From Gammaproteobacteria bacterium (GTDB taxonomy: Bacteria; Pseudomonadota; Gammaproteobacteria; Poriferisulfidales; Poriferisulfidaceae): a stretch of DNA of 5,481 bases. Below are positions 1 to 5,481 of the stretch, in pieces. The notes under the pieces are model-generated. The model saw only the letters and a program-made list of their open reading frames with translations. It was not told where the DNA came from and ran no database searches. The translations under genes and the position numbers were made by a program. The stretch is from positions 1 through 5,481 of the forward strand of contig RKRZ01000115.1 of assembly GCA_007571105.1 (NCBI GenBank). Direction: 5' to 3'. The first letter of the stretch is position 1, and every line of letters begins with the position of its first letter.

Positions 1-330
1 TACGCCATGGCCGATCGTGAAGAAGACCTTCAGGTGGGCAATCGCTCCACGGCGATCTTGTTTGGCGAATGGGACAGAATCGCAGTGGGAGTACTGCAAA
101 GCGTGTTTTTGTTAAGCATGCTGATGGTGGGCTGGATGCAGGGGTTCGGGATGCCCTACACTATTTGCCTCGCAGGTGCCGGTGTCTTGTTTGTGCAACA
201 ACTCTTCAGTGTCCGTGAACGCGAAGCCAAAGCCTGCTTGCGCGCCTTCTTGCGCAATCCTCGCGTTGGCGCTTTGGTCTGGATCGGAATCGTACTTGAG
301 ACCACCGACCTGAGTAGACTCCTCAGTTAA
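1..330 (+). CDS. ubiA: 4-hydroxybenzoate polyprenyltransferase, C-terminal part (5' end outside window)
   Basis: This is the last 109 codons of UbiA, the integral inner-membrane enzyme that attaches a polyprenyl chain to 4-hydroxybenzoate in ubiquinone synthesis. The reading frame is open from base 1 and ends at TAA 328-330. The visible part opens in the second Asp-rich motif of the family: YAMADREED matches the E. coli stretch YAMVDRDDD, which helps bind the Mg-diphosphate of the prenyl donor. It is followed by the conserved segment VGNRSTAILFG. Further conserved pieces are LFVQQ and VREREACLRAF-like residues (here REREAKACLRAF), then NPRVGALVWIGI. Two or three hydrophobic membrane segments can be seen, at bases of about 91-140, 145-200 and 265-300. 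The first Asp motif and the start lie upstream of the window. The next gene begins on the base after the stop. The family call is secure; the prenyl chain length used cannot be read from this fragment. Confidence 0.95.
   Translation, partial: YAMADREEDLQVGNRSTAILFGEWDRIAVGVLQSVFLLSMLMVGWMQGFGMPYTICLAGAGVLFVQQLFSVREREAKACLRAFLRNPRVGALVWIGIVLETTDLSRLLS
310..326 (+). other. Small inverted repeat over the ubiA stop and transporter start region
   Basis: CTGAG at 310-314 is the exact reverse complement of CTCAG at 322-326, leaving a 7-base loop. The repeat lies in the last codons of ubiA and ends four bases before the transporter ATG at 331. If it folds in RNA, it would sit in the ribosome-binding region of the transporter and be opened by ribosomes finishing ubiA, which would couple the two genes. 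Five base pairs is short, so chance is a real alternative. There is no T-run, so it is not a terminator. Confidence 0.25.
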
Positions 331-1932
331 ATGATTATCTCGCAGGAAGCGCCTCCAACCCGAGACTTGCGCCAACGGATCGGGCTGTGGCTGGGACCGC
401 TTGCCTTCGTACTGATCCTTGCGCTGACCGAGCCTGATTTGGGGAACCCGATGGTCGGGCGCATGATGGCAATCACGGCCTGGATGGCCATCTGGTGGAT
501 CAGCGAGGCGATCCCCATTCCGGCAACCTCGCTCATACCGCTGGTGCTGTTCCCGGCATTGGGCATCATGCCGATGCGTCCGACTGCAGGGCTCGAGGGC
601 GTCGTCCAGCAATACCTTAGCTGGGTTTCGTTTCTGCTGTTGGGAGGCTTTCTGATAGCGATCGCTTTGCAGAAATGGAACCTGCACAAGCGCTTTGCCT
701 TGCAGGTGCTGCGGCTGGTGGGGAATCGGCCCGCCACCATCGTGCTCGGATTCATGATCGCCGCGGCCTTCCTGTCCATGTGGCTGTCGAACACCGCCAC
801 CACCATGATGTTGCTGCCGATTGCCCTGTCGATTTTGTTCTTCTGCGAGGAAAGCCATGACCTTGAGGAAGACGCAGCAAGCCGAAGCCGGAACTTCAGT
901 CTCGCATTGTTGCTGGGCCTTGCTTATGCGGCTTCCATTGGCGGCATGGCAACCCTGATTGGAACTCCGCCAAACGCCATTCTGGTCGCTCAATTTGAGC
1001 AGCTTTTCCCCCAAGCGCCGTCGATTTCCTTCGCTTCCTGGACGCTCATGGCACTGCCATTCTCGCTGGTGTTTTTGGCCTGTGCCTGGGTGCTCCTCAC
1101 CCGAATCCTGTTCCGACTGCCGCATACCCAGACAATCAGCAGCACCGGACTGATCCAACAACAACTGCGAGAACTCGGGCCGATGCACCCGGAAGAGAAA
1201 CGAGTCCTCGTAATCTTTGTCATCCTCGTCACGTTATGGTTCACGCGCAAAGAGCGCCTGTTCGGCAGCGATGTTGATCTCTACGGATGGAGTTATTACC
1301 TGGACGCGATGCTTGCACGCTTCGACATCGACGCCGTCGGATATTTAATTGATGATGGCACGATTGCCATTTTCATGGCACTGTGGCTGTTCCTTTTGCC
1401 CGCATCTTCATCGCGCGGCCATTTGCTGGAAGCGACAGATCTCGAGAAAGTGCCTTGGGGAGTCTTACTGCTATTCGGCGGCGGGCTCGCTCTGGCCAAG
1501 GGGTTTGCCGTCTCCGGATTGTCCGGGTGGACCGCTGGACAATTCGAAGTGCTGCTGCAGGGTCGCGGCGCGCTGGAAGTGGTGGTAAGCATCGCCGCAT
1601 TTATCACCAGTTTGACCGAGTTGACCTCGAATACGGCAACCACGTCAACCGCAATTCCGATCATGGCGGCACTGGCGCAAGGCATTGGCGCAAACCCTCT
1701 GCTGCTGCTGATCCCAACAGCCCTGACTGCCTCCTGCGCCTTCATGCTTCCCATCGCTACACCTCCCAATGCCATCGTGTACGGCTCTGGAAGAGTCCCA
1801 ATTACGAAAATGCTGATAGCCGGATTCTGGCTAGATATACTGTCGGTCTTGCTGGCGACGGCCCTGGTATTCACTTTAGGCAACTGGGTGTTTGACCTGC
1901 TCGGGCCGATGCCCCTCTGGGCCCAGACCTAA
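331..1932 (+). CDS. DASS/SLC13-family sodium-coupled anion (probably dicarboxylate) transporter
   Basis: A 533-residue inner-membrane protein of the divalent anion:Na+ symporter family. Both halves of the inverted-repeat fold are visible. The first half has WWISEAIPIPATSLIPLVLFP (residues 55-75), the Na/substrate motif SNTATT (153-158) and GTPPNAILV (211-219). The second half has WGVLLLFGGGLALAKGF (376-392), a second SNTATT (433-438) and ATPPNAIVYGSG (476-487). Both SNT motifs are intact, which in characterised members contribute to sodium and carboxylate binding. About eleven hydrophobic segments are seen. The start is ATG 331, directly after the ubiA TAA; no good Shine-Dalgarno is visible, so translational coupling to ubiA is likely. 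The stop is TAA 1930-1932. The protein is longer than the roughly 460-residue VcINDY: the SNT motifs are 280 residues apart, against about 227 there, with a polar stretch at about 262-340. Family members carry succinate, malate, citrate, sulfate and others, so the substrate cannot be assigned. Confidence 0.9.
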   Translation: MIISQEAPPTRDLRQRIGLWLGPLAFVLILALTEPDLGNPMVGRMMAITAWMAIWWISEAIPIPATSLIPLVLFPALGIMPMRPTAGLEGVVQQYLSWVSFLLLGGFLIAIALQKWNLHKRFALQVLRLVGNRPATIVLGFMIAAAFLSMWLSNTATTMMLLPIALSILFFCEESHDLEEDAASRSRNFSLALLLGLAYAASIGGMATLIGTPPNAILVAQFEQLFPQAPSISFASWTLMALPFSLVFLACAWVLLTRILFRLPHTQTISSTGLIQQQLRELGPMHPEEKRVLVIFVILVTLWFTRKERLFGSDVDLYGWSYYLDAMLARFDIDAVGYLIDDGTIAIFMALWLFLLPASSSRGHLLEATDLEKVPWGVLLLFGGGLALAKGFAVSGLSGWTAGQFEVLLQGRGALEVVVSIAAFITSLTELTSNTATTSTAIPIMAALAQGIGANPLLLLIPTALTASCAFMLPIATPPNAIVYGSGRVPITKMLIAGFWLDILSVLLATALVFTLGNWVFDLLGPMPLWAQT

Positions 1933-1961
1933 GAAACACAAAGGTGGCGCGCCCTTATAAT
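1933..1961 (+). promoter_or_regulatory. Putative bioB promoter with -10 box placed for a leaderless or very short-leader transcript
   Basis: A perfect TATAAT lies at 1956-1961. Seventeen bases upstream of it is GAAACA (1933-1938), which keeps only the last three bases of the -35 consensus. Six bases separate the -10 box from the bioB ATG at 1968, so the usual start point about 7 bases after the -10 falls on or near the A of the ATG. An AAGGTGG stretch (1941-1947) resembles a Shine-Dalgarno but lies too far from 1968, and it would not be in a transcript starting downstream of the -10. It is the only gap in the window that is large enough to hold a promoter. No transcription data support it; the call rests on sequence and spacing. 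Confidence 0.55.
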
Positions 1962-1967
1962 GCCGCC

Positions 1968-2933
1968 ATGCCTGCTTCCCGCTACGATTGGACAGTCTCC
2001 GAGGTCGTCAACCTGCTCGGCCTTCCTTTCAACGATTTGCTCTATCAGGCGCAATGCGCCCACCGCGAACACCAGCCCGCCAATCAGATTCAAATCAGCA
2101 CGCTGCTGTCGATCAAGACTGGTGGGTGTCCGGAAGACTGCGCCTATTGCCCGCAAAGCGCACATTACTCCACCGGCCTTGAGCGGGAAAATTTGCTCGA
2201 CCTAGATGCCGTGCGCATCGCGGCACAGCGTGCGGTGCAAAGTGGCGCCAGCCGCTTTTGCATGGGTGCTGCCTGGCGCGCTCCGACCGATCAGGACCTG
2301 GATGCGGTGATGCGCATGATCGAAATCGTCCAGGACGAAGGATTGGAGACCTGTGTGACTTTGGGGATGCTGAGTGCTTCGCAAGCACAGCGATTGGCAG
2401 ATTGCGGACTGGACTACTACAACCACAACCTGGACACCTCGCCGGAGTTTTACGGCCAGATCATCAGCACGCGCGTGTACCAGGACCGCATCGACACGTT
2501 GCGCCATGTTCGCGAAGCAGGCATTCGCGTCTGCTGCGGGGGCATCCTCGGCATGGGCGAATCCCGTCGGGACCGCGCCGGTCTGCTGGCTCAACTGGCC
2601 GCACAAGACCCGCACCCCGAATCCGTGCCGATTAACCTGTTGATGCGCGTCGAGGGCACGCCCCTGGGCGACGCCGCCAATCTGGACCCGTTGGAATTTG
2701 TGCGCGTCATTGCGGCGGCACGCATTACCATGCCGCGCTCGATGGTGCGACTGTCTGCCGGGCGTGAAGAGATGAGCGACGAGATGCAGGCGCTGTGCTT
2801 TTTGGCTGGGGCAAATTCCGTGTTCTACGGGGAAACCCTGCTTACCACTCCCAACCCGGATATGCACCGGGACCAGGCCCTGTTCACCCGCTTAGGACTG
2901 GATGCAGACATGGGCCACAGTCAACCGTCCTGA
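1968..2933 (+). CDS. bioB: Biotin synthase
   Basis: A cytoplasmic radical SAM enzyme that inserts sulfur into dethiobiotin, the last step of biotin synthesis. The 321-residue product has the SAM [4Fe-4S] motif CPEDCAYC (Cys54, Cys58, Cys61). The cysteines expected to hold the auxiliary [2Fe-2S] sulfur donor are Cys98 (FCMGAAWR), Cys129 (CVTLGML) and Cys189 (RVCCGG). The fourth ligand is Arg261 in VRLSAGREEM. YYNHNLDTSPEFY (150-162) carries the substrate-binding Asn152. Residue numbers are one above those of E. coli BioB, showing collinearity. The tail FYGETLLTTPNPD is conserved, but the C-terminus is about 25 residues shorter than in E. coli, in a poorly conserved part. ATG 1968 was chosen because MPASRYDWTVSEV aligns with E. 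coli MAHRPRWTLSQV. An in-frame GTG at 1944 would add eight residues with no family support and would lie upstream of the predicted transcription start. bioF follows after 7 bases. Confidence 0.96.
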   Translation: MPASRYDWTVSEVVNLLGLPFNDLLYQAQCAHREHQPANQIQISTLLSIKTGGCPEDCAYCPQSAHYSTGLERENLLDLDAVRIAAQRAVQSGASRFCMGAAWRAPTDQDLDAVMRMIEIVQDEGLETCVTLGMLSASQAQRLADCGLDYYNHNLDTSPEFYGQIISTRVYQDRIDTLRHVREAGIRVCCGGILGMGESRRDRAGLLAQLAAQDPHPESVPINLLMRVEGTPLGDAANLDPLEFVRVIAAARITMPRSMVRLSAGREEMSDEMQALCFLAGANSVFYGETLLTTPNPDMHRDQALFTRLGLDADMGHSQPS

Positions 2934-2940
2934 AGCCCTG

Positions 2941-4080
2941 ATGAAAGACTGGCGTGTCCCGCGCGAGGCGGATGCACGTCGGATTCGCCAGGTGCGCGGC
3001 GATATCTGCAACGACCACGTGTCCCTAGACGGGCATACGCAAATCAACTTCTGCTCCAACGACTATCTGGGCTTCAGTCAAAACGTTCAAGTATGCGAGG
3101 CCATAGCCGAAGCAGCTTCGCGTTATGGCGTCGGCGCCGGCGCCTCACCCTTGATCACAGGCTATACCGAGATTCATGAAGCGCTGGAAGAAGCGCTGGC
3201 GCGCTTTACCGGACGCGACTGTGCGTTGGTGTTTTCCTCCGGCTACCTCGGAAATCTTGGCTGCATCACCGCACTTGCTGAACGCACCGACACGATTTTG
3301 GAAGATCGGTTGAATCACGCCTCCCTGCTGGACGCAGTCTCACTGTCCGGAGCCAACCGAAAACGTTATGCCCATGCGGACTTTGAAGATGCGGCACGGT
3401 TAATGAGTACGGATGTCGCCCTGCTCGTCACCGAAGGCGTCTTCAGCATGGGTGGCGATATCGCACCGATTCGGGAGCTTGCAGAACTGGCGCATGCGAA
3501 CGGCGCCTTATTAATGTGTGACGATGCGCATGGTCTTGGCGTTCTCGGCGAACATGGCGGCGGCGTGCTGGAAGACGCAGCACTCGGCCAAGGCGAGGTG
3601 CCCCTGCTGGTCGGCACTTTGAGCAAGGCACTCGGCGCCCAAGGTGGGTTTGTTGCGGGGCCTCACGGCCTGATGGAACACCTGCTGCAATATGCGCGCA
3701 CCTACACCTACGACACGGCATTGGCGCCTCCCCTCGCGGCGGCGGCACTTGAAAGCTTGCAGTTGCTTGAGAGCGAACCCGAACACCTCGAACGCTTGCG
3801 TGGGAATATCGATTACTTCCTCCAATGCGCGCAACAGAAAACACTCCCCTTAATGCCTTCGCGCAGTGCAATTCAGCCGCTCTTGGTCGGCAAGGCTTCT
3901 GCCGCCCTGGCCATCAGTCAACAGTTGCGTGAAAAGGGATTTGCTGTCAGCGCCATTCGTCCCCCGACAGTCCCTGAGGGAAGCGCACGCTTGCGCATCA
4001 CCCTGTCGGCCTGCCACACCCACGCGCAAATCGACAAACTAATCGAAGTCCTCGGCACTTCTGATAAACTTTTGACATGA
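2941..4080 (+). CDS. bioF: 8-amino-7-oxononanoate synthase
   Basis: A PLP-dependent alpha-oxoamine synthase of the cytoplasm. It condenses L-alanine with a pimeloyl thioester (pimeloyl-ACP or -CoA) to give 8-amino-7-oxononanoate (KAPA), with loss of CO2, in biotin synthesis. From ATG 2941 it has 379 residues (E. coli 384). Motifs in order are CSNDYLGFS (38-46), ITGYTEIHEALE (72-83), FSSGYLGN (98-105), DRLNHASLLDA (122-132; His126 stacks on PLP), TEGVFSMGGDIAPI (164-177), CDDAHGLGVLG (193-203; Asp194 and His197 at the cofactor) and TLSKALGAQGG (226-236; Lys229 forms the Schiff base). IRPPTVPEGSARLRITL (339-355) is the substrate carboxylate region. An alternative ATG at 2902, with AGGA four bases before it, would add 13 residues and overlap bioB by 32 bases. 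I prefer 2941 because those residues lack family support and the length to SNDYLG is nearer to E. coli. The gene ends in an ATGA overlap with coaBC. The family includes the Kbl and ALA synthase relatives, but adjacency to bioB settles BioF. Confidence 0.95.
   Translation: MKDWRVPREADARRIRQVRGDICNDHVSLDGHTQINFCSNDYLGFSQNVQVCEAIAEAASRYGVGAGASPLITGYTEIHEALEEALARFTGRDCALVFSSGYLGNLGCITALAERTDTILEDRLNHASLLDAVSLSGANRKRYAHADFEDAARLMSTDVALLVTEGVFSMGGDIAPIRELAELAHANGALLMCDDAHGLGVLGEHGGGVLEDAALGQGEVPLLVGTLSKALGAQGGFVAGPHGLMEHLLQYARTYTYDTALAPPLAAAALESLQLLESEPEHLERLRGNIDYFLQCAQQKTLPLMPSRSAIQPLLVGKASAALAISQQLREKGFAVSAIRPPTVPEGSARLRITLSACHTHAQIDKLIEVLGTSDKLLT
4065..4070 (+). promoter_or_regulatory. Possible weak -10 element just before coaBC
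   Basis: TAAACT inside the 3' end of bioF matches four of the six -10 consensus bases and is followed by exactly six bases before the coaBC ATG at 4077. This is the same spacing as the TATAAT-to-ATG distance at bioB. No -35 match is seen at 16-18 bases upstream. The bases also encode the end of BioF, so they are constrained by coding. The call is weak and is made mainly because coaBC has no visible Shine-Dalgarno. Confidence 0.2.
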
Positions 4081-5324
4081 CTCTGAATCAACAGAAAGTC
4101 CTGCTGGGCATTACCGGCAGCATTGCCGCGTACAAGACCTGCGAGTTGGTGCGGCAGTTGCGTCAAGACGGCGCGCAGGTGCAAATCGTCATGACTGAAG
4201 CGGCAAAGAAATTTGTCAGTCCGATGGTGCTGGAGGCCCTGAGCGGACGGCCGGCTCGCGAAGCTCTTTTTGACCGCAGCGCCGAAATGACGATGAGTCA
4301 TATTGAGTTGGCTCGATGGGCTGACCTTGTCCTGATTGCACCGGCGAGTGCGAACTGCCTGGCGCGCCTCGCCATGGGCATTGCAGACGATCTGCTCAGC
4401 ACGATCTGCCTGGCCACTCGAGCCCCCGTGATGATTGCGCCGGCAATGAACACCGTGATGTGGGAGCACCCTGCCACTCAGGAGAATGTCGCGACCTTGC
4501 GCCGCCGTGGTGTGACCGTGCTGGAGCCGGAAATCGGGGAGCAGGCCTGCGGCGAAGTGGGCGCAGGACGAATGCAGGAACCGGAAGATTTGAAGGAGGC
4601 ACTTCTCTCCTTGGCAGTCCCTCAAGACCTGCAGGGCATCCAAGCCTTGGTTACGGCCGGGCCCACACGAGAACGCATCGATCCGGCACGCTTCATCAGC
4701 AACTTCAGCACCGGCCACATGGGCTGCGCCACCGCGGATGCCCTGCTCAACCGCGGCGCTCAAGTCACTCTGGTGTGCGGTCCGATCACTCTGGACCCTC
4801 CCGAAGGAGCACAAGTCATTCACGTCACCTGTGCGGACGAGATGCTGCAGGCTGTCGAGCAACATGGTCGCGAGTGCCAACTGCTTATCGCCGCCGCCGC
4901 TGTTGCCGATTGGCGAGTGCGAAAGTCAAGTGCTGACAAAATCAAGAAAAAAGACACGCCGCCCACATTGGCGCTGGAGCCTACTGCGGACCTTCTGTCG
5001 GCGGTTGCGACATGGGATATGCGCCCATACCTGGTCGGCTTCGCTGCCGAAACGGAGGATCTGATTGAAAACGCCCGCGCCAAGCTGCAGGCCAAAGGCG
5101 CCGATCTGATCGTTGCCAATCTCATTGGCGACAATTTCGGCTTCGGGGATGTGGACTCGCAACTGGAAGTCGTCAGCATTGATGAGACTCATTCCATCGG
5201 TCCAGCATCCAAATCTATGCTTGCGCGCGATCTGGTGGAATACATTGCCGCACGGCTTGGCTCCCCTGCTTCCATTATTGACTTCAACGCTCGTGCGCAA
5301 CATAAAAATACGTCTGCTGGATGA
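4077..5324 (+). CDS. coaBC: Bifunctional phosphopantothenoylcysteine decarboxylase / phosphopantothenate-cysteine ligase
   Basis: A cytoplasmic enzyme (formerly Dfp) that carries out two successive steps of CoA synthesis: the CTP-dependent joining of 4'-phosphopantothenate with cysteine, then FMN-dependent decarboxylation to 4'-phosphopantetheine. It has 415 residues, near the usual 400-410. The N-terminal CoaC flavoprotein domain (about 1-180) shows GITGSIAAYK (11-20), His75 in MSHIELARWADL, the substrate motif PAMNTVMW (122-129, Asn125) and Cys158 in QACGEVGAGRM. These residues have the same numbers as the catalytic residues of the E. coli enzyme. The C-terminal CoaB domain (about 187-400) shows VTAGPTRERIDPARFISNFSTGHMG-type residues from 192 (Asn209 equals the E. 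coli Asn210 adenylate-binding residue), AAAAVADW (272-279), KIKKK (288-292, catalytic Lys) and VGFAAET (320-326). The start ATG overlaps the bioF TGA as ATGA, suggesting translational coupling. No Shine-Dalgarno is visible. The last 32 bases overlap dut. Confidence 0.96.
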   Translation: MTLNQQKVLLGITGSIAAYKTCELVRQLRQDGAQVQIVMTEAAKKFVSPMVLEALSGRPAREALFDRSAEMTMSHIELARWADLVLIAPASANCLARLAMGIADDLLSTICLATRAPVMIAPAMNTVMWEHPATQENVATLRRRGVTVLEPEIGEQACGEVGAGRMQEPEDLKEALLSLAVPQDLQGIQALVTAGPTRERIDPARFISNFSTGHMGCATADALLNRGAQVTLVCGPITLDPPEGAQVIHVTCADEMLQAVEQHGRECQLLIAAAAVADWRVRKSSADKIKKKDTPPTLALEPTADLLSAVATWDMRPYLVGFAAETEDLIENARAKLQAKGADLIVANLIGDNFGFGDVDSQLEVVSIDETHSIGPASKSMLARDLVEYIAARLGSPASIIDFNARAQHKNTSAG

Positions 5325-5481
5325 ACGCCTGGGCAGGGACATTGACTTGCCGCATCATGCTACCGAAGGGTCTGCCGGACTCGACTTGCGCGCCTGTCTG
5401 GAAGAGCCCGTGACGCTTCGCCCGGGCGACACCGAACTTCTGCCCACCGGATTTGCCATTCACATCGAAGATCCCGGCTAC
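5293..5481 (+). CDS. dut: dUTP diphosphatase, N-terminal part (3' end outside window)
   Basis: The first 63 codons of Dut, the homotrimeric enzyme that hydrolyses dUTP to dUMP and diphosphate, keeping uracil out of DNA and supplying dUMP for thymidylate. The reading frame continues open to the last base. Visible are the family motif I SAGLDLRA (27-34) and PTGFAIHIEDP (51-61), both near-identical to E. coli Dut. The start is taken as GTG 5293: from there RNIKIRLLDERLG lines up residue for residue with E. coli KKIDVKILDPRVG after the initiator, with no gap. The frame has no ATG near this point; the ATG at 5321 is in another frame. An in-frame TTG at 5278 is a less likely alternative. No Shine-Dalgarno is visible, and the start lies 32 bases inside coaBC, so coupled translation is probable. 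coaBC-dut adjacency is common in gammaproteobacteria. Confidence 0.93.
   Translation, partial: MRNIKIRLLDERLGRDIDLPHHATEGSAGLDLRACLEEPVTLRPGDTELLPTGFAIHIEDPGY

Noticed and set aside
112..1188. Long minus-strand reading frame opposite ubiA and the transporter (358 codons)
   Set aside because: It lies opposite two well-recognised genes, its translation is rich in His, Gln, Arg and Gly with no recognisable motif, and it fits the shadow frames expected opposite a GC-rich membrane protein gene.
1383..1895. 170-codon plus-strand reading frame inside the transporter gene
   Set aside because: It lies out of frame within a gene whose second SNT motif and conserved GTPPN-like loop are clear, and its Arg/Ser/Gly-rich product has no recognisable features.
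1933..1967. BirA operator or BioR-type site upstream of bioB
   Set aside because: The BirA operator half-sites (TTGTAAACC and GGTTTACAA) are absent, and no TTATNNATAA-like BioR palindrome is seen. The only palindrome is GGCGCGCC (1946-1953), which is too short and unconnected with known biotin regulators.
1944..1967. GTG 1944 as the bioB start
   Set aside because: It would add eight residues without family support, would have no Shine-Dalgarno before it, and would place the -10 box inside the coding sequence.
3133..3144. Perfect 12-base palindrome GGCGCCGGCGCC within bioF
   Set aside because: It encodes the Gly-Ala-Gly-Ala stretch of the conserved BioF region before the ITGY motif; GC-rich codon choice explains it.
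4072..4077. TTGACA hexamer at the bioF-coaBC junction as a -35 box
   Set aside because: It matches the -35 consensus perfectly, but a start about 35 bases downstream would fall inside coaBC after its ATG. I see no convincing -10 about 17 bases on, and no shorter coaBC start is supported since the first motif follows soon after.
3918..4880. Long minus-strand reading frame opposite bioF and coaBC (320 codons)
   Set aside because: It spans the junction of two real genes on the other strand, shows no conserved domain, and is best explained as a shadow frame.
1..5481. A mobile element, CRISPR array, toxin-antitoxin or defence system
   Set aside because: Every stretch is accounted for by six housekeeping or transport genes with at most 35 bases between them; no direct repeats, transposase motifs or RNA gene signatures were seen.

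Overview
This window carries ordinary housekeeping and cofactor genes from what looks like a gammaproteobacterium. The inference rests on the close match, from memory, of UbiA, BioB, BioF, CoaBC and Dut to the Escherichia coli and other gammaproteobacterial proteins, and on the coaBC-dut adjacency common in that class. Genus cannot be resolved. All genes are on the + strand, and coding density is close to 100%.

Layout: the 3' end of ubiA (ubiquinone biosynthesis prenyltransferase; cut by the window start); a DASS/SLC13-type anion transporter starting on the base after the ubiA stop; a 35-nt gap holding a near-consensus -10 box exactly where a leaderless or very short-leader transcript of bioB would start; bioB (biotin synthase); bioF (8-amino-7-oxononanoate synthase) 7 nt after it; coaBC (bifunctional pantothenate-to-4'-phosphopantetheine enzyme), overlapping bioF by an ATGA junction; and the 5' end of dut (dUTPase), overlapping the coaBC end by 32 nt from a GTG start and cut by the window end. 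No gap exceeds 40 nt, so there is no room for a separate terminator between genes. The window may be one or two overlapping transcription units.

Functionally, bioF and bioB catalyse the first and last steps of biotin ring assembly. coaBC makes 4'-phosphopantetheine, the precursor of CoA and of the acyl-carrier-protein arm to which the BioF pimeloyl substrate is attached. bioH, bioC and bioD, often found beside bioBF in gammaproteobacteria, are not here. ubiA belongs to the quinone pathway, and the transporter's substrate is unknown.

I found no mobile element, CRISPR array, tRNA, rRNA or undescribed multi-gene system. The points worth a second look are start-site architecture (bioB, coaBC, bioF, dut), the bioBF-coaBC linkage, and the transporter placed directly behind ubiA.
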